NCBI GenBank assembly: GCA_016256075.1
Contig: SDVU01000179.1
Location: forward strand, 1-18,576
Length of the DNA: 18,576 nucleotides
Direction: 5' to 3'
From: Dictyocoela muelleri
Taxonomy: Eukaryota; Microsporidia
Of this stretch, positions 1 to 8,694 are shown piece by piece. The number at the start of each line of letters is the position of its first letter. Position 1 is the first letter of the stretch. The notes beneath the pieces are model-generated. The model was given only the letters and a program-made list of their open reading frames with translations, ran no database searches and was not told the DNA's origin. The translations under genes and the position numbers were made by a program.

Positions 1-27
1 GGGTTATATTTTAATTTTTAGAATTAT

Positions 28-77
28 GGGGAAACTAAAAATGTTGATATTTTTTTGGGGAAACTAAAAATGTTGAT
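28..77. repeat. 21-bp direct repeat, two copies
   Basis: The 21-bp string starting GGGGAAACTAAAAATG occurs at 28-48 and again at 57-77 without a mismatch, 29 bp apart start to start. It lies near the left edge of element A's internal region. No function is evident. Confidence 0.75.
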
Positions 78-119
78 TCCGAATTTCTATAGACAAATAC
101 ACAGATCCGTCTAAAGCTA

Positions 120-700
120 TAGATTTGTTACTTCAGAAAACCTATAATGAAAGATACGTAAAAAAAATTGAAATTACTTTAAACAATATTAAACAAAATC
201 ATTTTTGCAGAATCACCGATTTTCATCGAAGTTTAATAAATTATATTAACGAACTCCAGAAATGTAATAATTGGTCCGAACAAAAAAAGGTGTTTTATAT
301 TGACGTCAAATTTAAGGAGGGGTTAACCAGCAAAACAAAATTGGCATTAAAAGGGCTAGAGTATACACAAAAAATGATATATTGAACTAAATAGATGATA
401 TTAAGAACGAAATTTTGGCAAATTATGAATCAAAAAATCAAGAGAGAAAATCAAAATTTAAAAATCATTTTCTTCCGAATAATAACAAACTTTCTAACTA
501 AGATAATTATGCTAATAAAAATAATAATCGAACAAATAATATTGTACGCAGTGGTGATAAATGGTGACCATACTACAAGTCAAAAAATCACAATGGAAAT
601 GAATGTAGAGTGTTGCTTTCAAAAAAAGATAAACATATACATTATAAATCGACTTCTAATAAAGCCCGCTTTTAACATTAAACAGTAAAATAAATGAAAT
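120..700 (+). pseudogene. gag remnant of element A
   Basis: Fossil region upstream of the protease, where gag is expected. A stretch around 270-350 encoding a Trp-Ser-Glu-Gln-rich helical segment resembles the capsid-like part of Ty3/gypsy gag proteins. Around 560-600 the sequence encodes a relic of a zinc knuckle of the C/H-x-H-x-C kind (HNGNEC at its end). Product: structural coat protein of the virus-like particle. The assignment rests on position and the knuckle relic; sequence similarity elsewhere is weak. Confidence 0.5.
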
Positions 701-713
701 TAAAATTCAGTAT

Positions 714-1010
714 TTGTTCGATACAGGTGCCGAAAATTCTTCATTTTCGCAGGAATTAGTAAATCGTATTGGATTGATAACAAAATCTATACATCCGATA
801 AAAATCGAAACCGGTGCAAAAGAATATTATAAAATAGATAAGGGTGCAGAAATTGACATAACATTTGACGAAATTAGAAATTCTATTTATTTCCAAGATT
901 TAATTGTAATAGCAAATTTAAGTCAGGATATTATTTTGGGTGCTGATTTTTTTAATAAAAACAAAGTAAATATCGACTATGGTATCCAGTGCATTACGAT
1001 TGATGGAAGG
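714..1010 (+). pseudogene. aspartic protease domain of element A
   Basis: Retroviral-type aspartic protease region. The active-site motif FDTGAENSSF is visible near the start, and the second conserved motif IILGADFF about 70 residues later. These two motifs in this spacing are diagnostic of Ty3/gypsy proteases, which cut the Gag-Pol polyprotein. The region lies directly downstream of the gag relic and runs on into the spacer before reverse transcriptase. Confidence 0.8.
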
Positions 1011-1129
1011 ACAGTAGAATTATCAGAATATTCAACAAACCCACAATCCAACAAAAAGATCATGATAACTAAGGAACAACAGAAATTAAAAACTTTAATT
1101 GATAAATTTAATCCTAAAGAAGAAATTGG

Positions 1130-1790
1130 TAAGTTCAATGGATTCAAACACAAAATTTTATTAGAATACGAACAAGTTATTAAAGTAAGAAATTACCCAA
1201 TGCCTTTTAATCTAAGAATATAAAGGCAAACAAATGCTCAATTATTTGCTTAAAAACAACATTATCGGAAAATCAAATTCATTATATTTTTCACCGGCCT
1301 TTCTTATTCTAAAGAAAAACAGAAATTTAAGATTGGTCGTAGACTATTCTAAGTTAAATAGTAGCACAATAAAAGAGGTTTATCCATGCCAAAATCTCGA
1401 AGATTGCTTAATTGATCTTCATAAATCAAAAATATATAGCACATTATATTTAAATCTGGGTTATCATTAGATTGAAATGGATCCAGATTCTATAAAATAC
1501 ACATCATTCTCAGCCTAAACGACCAGTTTGATTTTTTAAGAATGCCATTCGGTTTAACGAATGCTCCACGATCTTTACAGAGAGCAATGAATAACATACT
1601 TGGTGAATTAGATTATGTAAAATTATACTTAGATGATATTTTGATTTTTAGTCAAAATGAAGAAGAACACCTGAAACATCTCGAAAACGTATGCAAATTA
1701 TTATACGACGCGAGATTGACTCTCAATATAGGGAAATGCAAATTTGTTAAAAAGGAAATTGAATATTTAGTCATATGATAAATAAGGATG
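1130..1790 (+). pseudogene. reverse transcriptase domain of element A
   Basis: Reverse transcriptase core. Visible motifs in order: the LVVDYSKLN block, the substrate-positioning PFGLTNAP block, and the catalytic YLDDILIFS block with the paired aspartates. A KCKFVKKEIEYL segment typical of the RT thumb follows. The order and wording of these motifs are those of Ty3/gypsy enzymes. Part of a decayed element, not functional. Confidence 0.85.
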
Positions 1791-2029
1791 GTTCCTCACC
1801 TAACTTATCTAAAATTGAAGAACATAAAAACTCGAATTACCCAAAACAAAACGAAAACTTCAACGTATTCTAGGCTTGATAAATTGGTTCCGACCATATT
1901 TACTCAACATATCCAAAAAGACGATTTTTTTCACCTCAAGATTAAAAGAACAACAACCATACAAATGGGACATGAATGATGAATTTGAACTAAAAAAGAT
2001 ATGGGAAGAGATAAAAAACTCGCCTAAAT

Positions 2030-2345
2030 TAGCATATCCAAATTTTGAAATGAATATTTACATCGATACAGACGCTTTTTTATATGCCATAGGAAGTGTT
2101 ATATATCAACCAGGAAAAAAATAGCACTATATAGTCATAAACTAAATGATACAGAAGAAAAATATTCAATTGTTGAAAAAGAGTTTTTTGCAATATACAA
2201 AACCTTTGTTCGATTCAATACAATACTATTTAATTGTAATGTTTTTGTCAGAACAGACAATAAAAATATTACATTTCAAACTAAAGATCCCTCTCAAGGA
2301 TTCATAGATGGAATTAATTTTTAAGTAGATACAACATTACCTTTA
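2030..2345 (+). pseudogene. RNase H domain of element A
   Basis: RNase H region following reverse transcriptase. It shows the first catalytic aspartate in the IYIDTDAF segment, then a YSIVEKEFFAIY segment matching the conserved glutamate helix, then RTDNKN with the next aspartate. This is the usual Ty3/gypsy layout, in which the domain removes the RNA strand during reverse transcription. Confidence 0.7.
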
Positions 2346-2399
2346 CTCACATTGAAGGGAAAAGGAATATAGTGGGCTATACATTATCCCGACTTTCTA

Positions 2400-3380
2400 C
2401 TATATCTTTGAAAAATTTGAATTGCTCAGAAATTTTAAGTTATCACGAAAAGATGGATCACCCGGGCATATTTAGAACTTGGAAAAGTCTTTCTGCAACT
2501 GGAGAAAATTTAAAATATAATTATGTGAAAAACTGCTTAAAATCATGTATGAATTGCCAAAGAAATACTTATACAAAAAATTATTTACGAAAAATAGAAG
2601 GAATTTTTATTTCTAATAAACCTTTTGAAATATTATCAACAGACATAATAGGACCTTTTAAAAATCACGAATATCAAAGATCTCCTATAAATGAAAAATT
2701 CTATCTATTACAATAACGGATATATTTTCAAGAATAACTGAAATATATGTATAATCTGATATTTCTTCAAAAAGTCTTATTTTGGAATTTAAAAAATTTT
2801 TCAAAAAATACAGATATCCCAACAAAATATTATCAGACAATGGGCAGCAATATGTAAGTCTCACCTTCGAATTATTTCTTAAAGAATTAAGCATAAATCA
2901 TTTAATAACATCATCTTATAATATATCGTGTAACGGAATATCAGAAAGATTGAACAAAACCATTATAAAACTAATGAGAATTATGAAAAACAGTAACATA
3001 AAATCTGTGATAGCTAAATGCACAATGAAGTTAAATTTCTGTTACAATACAGTAATTAAAGAAGTTCCCAACAATGTTCTTTCAGCTTTTCAAAATAAAA
3101 ATACAGATCTTTTAAAAAAAATTTTAACAGAAATGAAAACGCTAAAAAGGTGACAATGAATAAAATCAATTCAAAAAGAAAAAATTTTGAATTTAAAACA
3201 GGTGAACAGGTATTGGTGAGAAACAATGAATATGAAAAGAATGGAAATTTATACAACAGACCGTTTACTATTTATAAAATCCATGATAATCACAATTTCG
3301 TAGACATTAAAAAAACGAACGGTATTTTTCGAATTAACATCAATCACTTAAAGCCAATTTTTTACTTTGAAGGGGGCAGA
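2400..3380 (+). pseudogene. integrase region of element A
   Basis: Integrase region. An HHCC zinc-binding domain is seen near 2440-2575 (a His in HEKMDHPG, then CMNCQRN). The DDE core follows, with STDIIGPF near 2635, SDNGQQYVS near 2835 and the ISERLNKTI helix carrying the glutamate near 2940. A GPY/F-like C-terminal module lies near 3250-3350 (RPFTIYKIHDNHNFV). These features mark a Ty3/gypsy integrase, which joins the DNA copy to the host genome. Decayed. Confidence 0.8.
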
Positions 3381-3381
3381 A
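3371..3381 (+). other. polypurine tract of element A
   Basis: AGGGGGCAGAA, an almost pure purine run directly before the 3' LTR, sits where plus-strand DNA synthesis is primed in LTR elements. Confidence 0.7.
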
Positions 3382-3658
3382 TGTTGTGAGTATACAACAA
3401 TTTCGAATTTGGTGACTTGATTAAATAAACTTTCACGCTTTTACTTAAAAGAAGTTATGTTTGAATATGATTGGTTATTTATTTTTTAAAAAAGGTATTT
3501 AAGAAAAATAGTTAAGTAAATTATGTTCGGCAATAATAATTTTAATCATTCTTTTGACAAACTCTTAGCGAGTTCTCTGCCTTATAAAGAAGGTACTTAT
3601 TCTATCTCTACATTTCACAGATATATTATTGGATTGGCTCCAATTTCGGAGCACAACA
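3382..3658 (+). repeat. 3' LTR of element A
   Basis: A 277-bp segment bounded by a perfect 7-bp inverted terminal repeat, TGTTGTG at the left and CACAACA at the right. It follows the polypurine tract immediately and so has the required TG...CA ends. No second copy lies in the window, so the age of the insertion cannot be read from LTR divergence. The base just after the LTR is already SINE sequence. Confidence 0.8.
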
Positions 3659-3866
3659 GTAGTGAAAAATAAAATTTCATGAAAAGGCACTAATTACCTG
3701 TATCCTGCTAAGTCATTGAAAAAATGAAGATCGCATATACAGCTGGGCTTCTGGGTAGCTTAGGAAGTGACGTATTATTGGAACACCAAGAACCAAAGGT
3801 CACAGACCACGGTAGGAGACAACTCTCCGGGTTGGCAGCTATGGATGTTGCCAGCATGTAATATAT
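3659..3866 (+). mobile_element. SINE copy S1, 3' half
   Basis: About 205 bp matching the 3' half of SINE copy S2 (around 4993-5200) at roughly 90 percent by eye. The last 100 bp, including the ACAACTCTCCGGGTTGGCAG segment, are identical or nearly so. It starts exactly at the outer edge of element A's LTR. The most economical reading is that A inserted into this SINE and that the SINE's 5' half lies left of the window. A 5'-truncated SINE that happens to abut the LTR is the alternative. Confidence 0.75.
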
Positions 3867-4312
3867 ATAATCACCTTATAATTTTAAATTCCTCATGTAA
3901 ATTATAAATTTTATTGTAAACCTGAGATTTATCTAAAATAATTTATAGATATAAAAATTCGAATTTATAAGGGTTCAGCGTTTTATTAGTAATAGTATTT
4001 ATAATTTATTAAATTTCAAATACTCTTGATACTCGCGTTATAATTTTTTCTCAAATTTTTTGTTTGTCTGATTCTTTTGAAAGATGAAGGTCTAAAATAT
4101 CAAAAATAATATTTAGTTTTTAAAAAATTGAAAACAACAAATTTCTTAGGCACAAAGAAAAAAGCAATTTAAAATAAACCCAAATTTAAAATAACCCTAA
4201 AATTAAAATAATCTAAATTTAAAATGAACCTGGATTTTTAATATTTAATTTTAAATGAAGTCATTTAATTTCAATTTGTTAATCAAAAATACTCTTTATT
4301 AGACTTTATTAT
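3867..4312. other. AT-rich spacer with a degenerate short tandem repeat
   Basis: No coding potential is visible between SINE S1 and the end of the V-ATPase G gene. Positions 4165-4229 hold about four imperfect 16-17-bp units of the type CCAAATTTAAAATAA. The rest is A/T-rich without recognisable structure. Confidence 0.6.
4295..4310 (-). terminator. two AATAAA polyadenylation signals of the V-ATPase G gene
   Basis: Read on the minus strand, AATAAA occurs at 4310-4305 and again at 4300-4295. These lie 2 and 12 bases past the stop codon, which ends at 4313. Signals this close to the stop fit the very short 3' leaders known in microsporidia. Inferred from motif and position only. Confidence 0.55.
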
Positions 4313-4630
4313 TTAAAAATCATCACCTGAAATAATTTTAACAACTTTATCAACAAGCTCATCCATATCCCTATCTATTTCCTTTATATGTCTAATTTTA
4401 GATTCATAATAAGCTCTTGCCTTTTCAGTTTCTTCTTTTAACTCTTTTTCATATTTCTTCTCTAAAATAAGAAGATCGTCTTCATACTTTTTCTTAATAC
4501 TGGCTGCTATTACCTCTGCATCACGTCTTGCTGATTTTCTAAGTGCATCACGTTCATTACGAGCATTTTCTACTAATTCGCGTGCTTTTTGTTCAACTTC
4601 AATTAATTTTTTTATGTTTTCACTCGTCAT
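4313..4630 (-). CDS. VMA10: V-type H+-ATPase subunit G
   Basis: A 105-residue protein that matches subunit G of the vacuolar proton pump, part of the peripheral stalk linking the V1 ATPase head to the membrane V0 sector. The N-terminal IKKLIEVEQKARELVENAR segment carries the family's conserved helix (leucine, then a Glu-x-x-Ala pattern). The rest is one long charged helix rich in Lys, Glu and Ala, as expected of a stalk subunit. Length fits the family (about 110-118 residues). I chose ATG at 4630; an upstream in-frame TTG at 4642 would add four residues but lies before the CCC-AA-ATG start context. There is no signal peptide or membrane segment, so it acts on the cytosolic face. The gene is divergent from rpn1 and its upstream region is cut short by a SINE head 111 bp away. 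Intron-free. Confidence 0.85.
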   Translation of the reverse strand: MTSENIKKLIEVEQKARELVENARNERDALRKSARRDAEVIAASIKKKYEDDLLILEKKYEKELKEETEKARAYYESKIRHIKEIDRDMDELVDKVVKIISGDDF

Positions 4631-4635
4631 TTGGG
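4631..4635 (-). promoter_or_regulatory. CCC-AA start-context signal of V-ATPase G
   Basis: On the minus strand the sequence reads ACCC-AA directly before ATG. The C-run and its two-base spacing match those before rpn1 and the hAT transposase. Short C-rich signals next to start codons are established for microsporidian genes; the role here is inferred. Confidence 0.6.
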
Positions 4636-4648
4636 TCTCCAAAAAAGA

Positions 4649-4670
4649 ATTATTTTTTTAAAAAAATAAT
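4649..4670. promoter_or_regulatory. perfect 22-bp A/T palindrome upstream of V-ATPase G
   Basis: ATTATTTTTTT followed by its exact reverse complement, with no spacer, lies 19 bp before the V-ATPase G start codon. This is where an A/T-rich core promoter element would be expected. Chance formation from homopolymer runs is possible. Confidence 0.4.
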
Positions 4671-4740
4671 AAAACGAATTGTTTCAAAACTTAAAAATGA
4701 ATTTTTATTGAATTTTTAATGAATTTTTAATAATTGTTGA

Positions 4741-5200
4741 GATGCCCGATAACTCAGTGGTTAACACTCCTGAATGTAAAATTTAAGTATCGTGGTTCGA
4801 ATTATTTTAAAGTCACTTTAATAAATAATGAGGGAATGACATTAGGCGGTCAAAAACTATATAATTATAGTATAATATACAGTTGTTCCAGTGTGGTATA
4901 TAGCTGATATGGAATTGGTCTAATATGAAAATAAAACAGAAGGGACTCTCTTAGGTGTGGGGATGAGTGCGACGACACATCTCGACAAAAAGTAGAAAAA
5001 AATAAAATATCATGAAAAGCCTCTAATTACCTGTATCCTTTTGAGTCATTGATAAAACGAAAATCGCGTATACAGCTGGACTTCTGGGGTAGCTTAGGAA
5101 GTGACGTATTATTGGAGTTCCAAGAACCAAAGGTCACAGACCACGGTAGGAGACAACTCTCCGGGTTGGCAGCTATGGATGTTGTCAACATGTAATATAA
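4741..5200 (+). mobile_element. tRNA-headed SINE, near full-length copy S2
   Basis: The best copy of a short interspersed repeat of about 460 bp found at least five more times in this window on both strands. Its 5' end looks tRNA-derived. An A-box-like TAACTCAGTGG starts at 4750 and a B-box-like GGTTCGAAT at 4794. The distance from the first T of the A box to the TTC of the B box is 46 nt, exactly the tRNA T8-to-T54 spacing. The body (4805-5090) and a strongly conserved 3' part (5090-5190) follow, ending in a short TAATATA tail and not poly(A). It has no open reading frame. It lies between the divergent starts of V-ATPase G and rpn1, pointing to rpn1. No clear target duplication is seen. A non-SINE non-autonomous repeat is the alternative. 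Confidence 0.7.
4743..4806 (+). promoter_or_regulatory. tRNA-like RNA polymerase III internal promoter (A and B boxes) of SINE S2
   Basis: A box at 4750-4760 and B box at 4794-4802, in tRNA spacing. The D-stem and anticodon stem do not pair well, so it is a relic head and not a working tRNA. The same head is found in S5 (minus, ending 11507) and S6 (plus, from 11634). In S4 the B box is near-consensus (GGTTCAAATCCCGC, minus strand 9093-9080). Confidence 0.6.
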
Positions 5201-5319
5201 TATATAAATGATTTAATTAATCATAAAACGACATAAAAGAATTATGAAAAATAAAAACATGTTTGAAAATAATTCTTTGTCTTTTAATTTGCGTTTTAAG
5301 ACTTCAGTATATAAGATGC

Positions 5320-5400
5320 TTTGCAGTTATAAACCAAAGGAAAAAATTGGAGACAACTATCCGTGTTGGCGAATATGGATATTGTCAGCATGTAAAAATG
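5320..5400 (+). mobile_element. SINE fragment S3 (3' end only)
   Basis: Positions 5333-5396 match the SINE 3' end with a small internal deletion: AACCAAAGG, then GGAGACAACTATCCGTG, then ATGGATATTGTCAGCATG. It is more diverged than S1 and S2. A 72-codon reading frame at 5244-5462 runs through it and is treated as chance. Confidence 0.6.
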
Positions 5401-5573
5401 ATAATATGAATCTGTGCATAGTGGCTATATTGACATATGAATCTATAAGTCTACTATCATGAATATTGTGAATATGTTATAAACTACTTTCTATTTGATA
5501 ATTAAATTTAGACTTCTAGCTTTAAATTTAGTCTCATCAATCAATTGACAAATTAATTTTTCAACATTTAATT

Positions 5574-5602
5574 TATAAAATAAAAATTATGAACACCCCC
5601 AA
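5574..5602 (+). promoter_or_regulatory. putative core promoter and CCCCC-AA start signal of rpn1
   Basis: TATAAAA at 5574-5580 is followed 15 bp later by CCCCC (5596-5600), then AA and the ATG at 5603. The C-run at two bases from the start is shared with the V-ATPase G gene (CCC) and the hAT transposase (CCCCC). The TATA-like match lies in A/T-rich DNA and is weaker evidence than the C-run. Confidence 0.55.
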
Positions 5603-8272
5603 ATGGATTATGAAGATAAATACGAATTAATACTTCAAAACCTAAAAACACCAGATCTTCAGGAATCATCACTAAACATGATAATCGAGATGATCAGGGG
5701 TCCAGATAACACCTTAAACTTTCACAGATGGATGGAAAATAAAAAAATTCTAGAAGAAATTTACAATTCAATTCAGGTGGACAATGATAATAAAAAGCTT
5801 CTTTCAGATATTTTGTCAGTTCTTTATGTTTGCAGTAATGGAACCGAATCTTTGTCTTATCGATTGAAAGGCGGGGTTTTAGATCTTGATTGTTGGGGAA
5901 TAGCATATATAAGGAAGATTTGTAATGATATTCTTGATGTTTATTGCCTTAAGATGAATGCTAAAAACAATTATACACATTATAAAAACATCAGTTTAGT
6001 TGATCAAAATGTTCTTAAGTTGTGCCGCGAGTGTGTTAAGTTCCTTGTTGATCACAATTCTGAATGTGATGCAATTGATTTTCTTGTTGAAATCGGAAAG
6101 GTCGAAGAAATTGTTAATTATGTTAAAACGCATAATTACAAAAGAATTGTTTTGTATTTAGAAGGTTTATCAAAATTTATCAATATGATGGAAGTGTTAC
6201 TTGCTGTCCATAGACTTATGAACAACCAAATTGATTTTCTATTGTGTTTGATAAATTTGAATAGAATTGATGAAGCCTTGGCTGAATATAAAAAGCTCAC
6301 AGGTGGAATGAAGAAACAAGCAGCTTTTATCATGGCTAAATTCAATATTTTTGTTGAAGATGAAGAGCTAAAAGATATATTTCTCAATAATTATTTATCA
6401 CCCTTTTTTGTTCATATCCGTGCAGACATGGAAATTGATACTTTTCAAAACATGGAGTGTGAAATTAAAACTTTAATTCCATCAATCGAAGTAGATACTA
6501 AAACAAGTCAATATACGAGCATAGGAACAGGTCTGATAAATTATGGATCGGAAAACCAGGTTATATTTTCTGAAAAGAGTGACCGATCTGAATTCGTTGC
6601 AATTTTTGCCGCAAATGGTCTTCTAAGCGCTTTCAATAGCGAGAAATGTCTCGAGAAATTGAACAATTTGATATTCGGCACTGAAATTTACAAGAAGACT
6701 GGATCTCTGTTAGCATATGCGATCAGTTGTTCACAGGTTATTGATTTAAATCAGACCGCATTAGCATTGTTGGCTGAAAATTTAGATACGAAGTGTGTGT
6801 TTGCTAAGGCTGCTACGATTTTGGGAATTCAGCTTATTTATTCAGGAACAAAAAATAAAAAAGATCGGGAGGCTGTGAAAGATATTTTGATTGAATGTGC
6901 AGATTCGGAATCGATTGAAATTTGTGGTATGGCATGTTTTGCACTTGGTAGTATTTTTGTTGGCACTGGTGATCTAAAACTTGTTGATATGATGCTCAAT
7001 ACCCTTAATGATCACGTAACTGAATTCGGATCTGCATTTTACAAATTAATTTCCTTGGGCCTAGCATTGCTATTTTTCAAGAACAAAAACATTGATACTG
7101 TAATTTCAACATTGAAAGGATTTAAAAATTCAGCTGCAAAGTATACCGAGATTTTAATACAAGGCATGTCACTAGTTGAGAGTGGAAATACTGATTTTAT
7201 TGAGAAATTAATAGGAACTGTTTTTGCAATAAATCCGATTGAGAGCGAAAGTGAAGATCTTCCCATTGAGATAAAAGGAAACATTGAAAATCCAAACGAT
7301 ACTGAACATTTAAATGAAACTAAAAAAGACGTTGGTAATTTAACCGAGATTGAAAATTTAACTAAGGATAAAAAAAAATGTAAAACAGATTCGAGCAATG
7401 AAGATCTCGAATATGAATTAAATCCTGATTTAAATCTTTCAGACTTTATGGCGATGTCTAAAGAGATTGATTTAAATGATCTTAAAAACTTTGAGAGTGA
7501 ATTTGAAATTGAAGAATACGAGACTAAATCAATTGAAGCCATCAGTCTATTGTCCATTACACTTATTTCTCTTTGTAGTGGAAATACCAGAAAAATGTGT
7601 GCTAGACTTATTAATGCTGCTGCATGCACTGAATCTGATGAGATTAAGTCCGTGATTCCACTATGCATGGCTTTACTTTATTCATCAAATCCAAACGTCG
7701 AAATAATTGATACACTTGTGAAGAATTTAAATTCAAGCAATCTTGATGTTGTGATTAAAACAATTTTAAGTTTAGGGATTATTGGTGCTGGGACCAACAA
7801 TTCGAAAATAATTGATGTATTGATTAATCACATGAAGTATCAGAATAGGTGTCCGAAGTCTTCAATTGCAGTTACTATGGCAATTTCATTGATTAAGCTT
7901 GGGAAAGGAACTCTTTCTCTAAATCCTTATAGCTATAAAATTCTAAATCCGAAATTATTCATTGGATTGTTTTCAACCATTCTTTTGATGATGGATGACA
8001 ATATTTTATTCAATTATCCTTTTCTATGGTATTCATTGAGTGCAGCCATTAACTCTAAAGTATTGATTGCCGTTGATGAAAATTTAAATCCAGTTAATGT
8101 TGATGTAAAAGTTGGATCACCCGTTGAAATTGTTGGTCTTGCCGGAGAACAAAAGAAATTAAGTGGTGTCCAAGTTTTTCAAAGCCCTGCAGTTATTGGT
8201 GTTAGTGAAGAAGCTGAAATTGATGATGACTGTTTTATGGATCGTTTTGAAGGTGTTGTTGTCATGAAGTGA
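5603..8272 (+). CDS. RPN1: 26S proteasome regulatory subunit Rpn1
   Basis: An 889-residue scaffold of the proteasome base, which in other eukaryotes contacts the Rpt ATPase ring and docks ubiquitin and shuttle receptors. Length is close to human (908) and yeast (993). The N-terminal part is alpha-helical. Proteasome/cyclosome repeats begin about residue 367, with clear units at 407-421 (LGIQLIYSGTKNKKD) and from 442 (GMACFALGSIFVGTGDL). A charged, low-complexity linker rich in Glu, Asp and Asn spans about 548-642, at the place where other Rpn1 proteins carry a Lys/Glu-rich loop. The second repeat block holds GAGTNNSK (from 727) and LGKGTLSLNPY (766-776), both hallmarks of Rpn1. The C-terminal domain from 830 has KVGSPVEIVGLAG and ends in EGVVVMK, like the family's EGFVILR. 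This distinguishes it from Rpn2. Intron-free; the start is set by the CCCCC-AA context. Cytosolic and nuclear. Confidence 0.95.
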   Translation: MDYEDKYELILQNLKTPDLQESSLNMIIEMIRGPDNTLNFHRWMENKKILEEIYNSIQVDNDNKKLLSDILSVLYVCSNGTESLSYRLKGGVLDLDCWGIAYIRKICNDILDVYCLKMNAKNNYTHYKNISLVDQNVLKLCRECVKFLVDHNSECDAIDFLVEIGKVEEIVNYVKTHNYKRIVLYLEGLSKFINMMEVLLAVHRLMNNQIDFLLCLINLNRIDEALAEYKKLTGGMKKQAAFIMAKFNIFVEDEELKDIFLNNYLSPFFVHIRADMEIDTFQNMECEIKTLIPSIEVDTKTSQYTSIGTGLINYGSENQVIFSEKSDRSEFVAIFAANGLLSAFNSEKCLEKLNNLIFGTEIYKKTGSLLAYAISCSQVIDLNQTALALLAENLDTKCVFAKAATILGIQLIYSGTKNKKDREAVKDILIECADSESIEICGMACFALGSIFVGTGDLKLVDMMLNTLNDHVTEFGSAFYKLISLGLALLFFKNKNIDTVISTLKGFKNSAAKYTEILIQGMSLVESGNTDFIEKLIGTVFAINPIESESEDLPIEIKGNIENPNDTEHLNETKKDVGNLTEIENLTKDKKKCKTDSSNEDLEYELNPDLNLSDFMAMSKEIDLNDLKNFESEFEIEEYETKSIEAISLLSITLISLCSGNTRKMCARLINAAACTESDEIKSVIPLCMALLYSSNPNVEIIDTLVKNLNSSNLDVVIKTILSLGIIGAGTNNSKIIDVLINHMKYQNRCPKSSIAVTMAISLIKLGKGTLSLNPYSYKILNPKLFIGLFSTILLMMDDNILFNYPFLWYSLSAAINSKVLIAVDENLNPVNVDVKVGSPVEIVGLAGEQKKLSGVQVFQSPAVIGVSEEAEIDDDCFMDRFEGVVVMK

Positions 8273-8694
8273 GGATTATGAAGTAAAGATCTCTTGCATT
8301 ATCTTGTTTATGCTTATTTTTTTATTTATAGCTTCTGAATTTATGCGATTACGAATACAATTTAGATTTATAATATTTATTTCTAGATAAAATTTGTTAA
8401 TAAAATTATTGTAAATTTTCAAACTCTAAAATGAATTAAAAATATTATTATTAATGTTGTTTTAAATAAAAGAATTATTTATAATTTTATTTGAGGTGCA
8501 TATTATATAACAAGTTTTAACTTAAATGATATTTCCAATCACCAATTTAAATTTATGCATTGGGTATAATTAAAGTTAATCAATTATCATAATTTTACAA
8601 GAAAGCCTTTTATGTCGTGTTTTATAAATTTTATTGCGATTTTATTAAAAATATTTTTAAATTATTAATTTAAATAAAATAATATTATTATATC
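8273..8694. other. AT-rich spacer downstream of rpn1
   Basis: No gene is visible. AATAAA at 8399-8404 is a possible polyadenylation signal, but it is 127 bp past the stop, long for a microsporidium. The rest is A/T-rich, with no repeat that I can match elsewhere in the window. Confidence 0.5.

Larger units (their letters stand above)
1..3658 (+). mobile_element. Ty3/gypsy-type LTR retrotransposon A, old and broken; left end outside window
   Basis: Fossil LTR element on the plus strand. The parts appear in the order expected of Ty3/gypsy: gag remnant with a zinc-knuckle relic, aspartic protease, reverse transcriptase, RNase H, integrase, polypurine tract and a 3' LTR. The order RT-RNase H-integrase excludes the Ty1/copia group. 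The 5' LTR is not in the window. The coding region is interrupted many times (roughly ten), so it is long dead. Its 3' LTR abuts the 3' half of a SINE copy, which suggests that the element landed inside that SINE; the SINE's other half and the target duplication would lie to the left of the window. It resembles element B in organisation but clearly differs in sequence and LTR. Confidence 0.85.

Noticed and set aside
4640-4642. TTG start for V-ATPase G four codons upstream
   Set aside because: ATG at 4630 sits in the CCC-AA-ATG context shared with the other genes and gives the length expected for subunit G.
4741-4815. A functional tRNA gene at the head of SINE S2
   Set aside because: A and B boxes are present in tRNA spacing, but the acceptor, D and anticodon stems do not pair and the same head recurs on other SINE copies.
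5244-5462. 72-codon open frame upstream of rpn1
   Set aside because: It runs through SINE fragment S3, has no family resemblance and lacks the C-run start context of the host genes.
7039-7668. 209-codon open frame on the minus strand inside rpn1
   Set aside because: Antisense to a strongly conserved part of Rpn1; its Ser/Phe-rich composition is what the reverse of this coding sequence would give.
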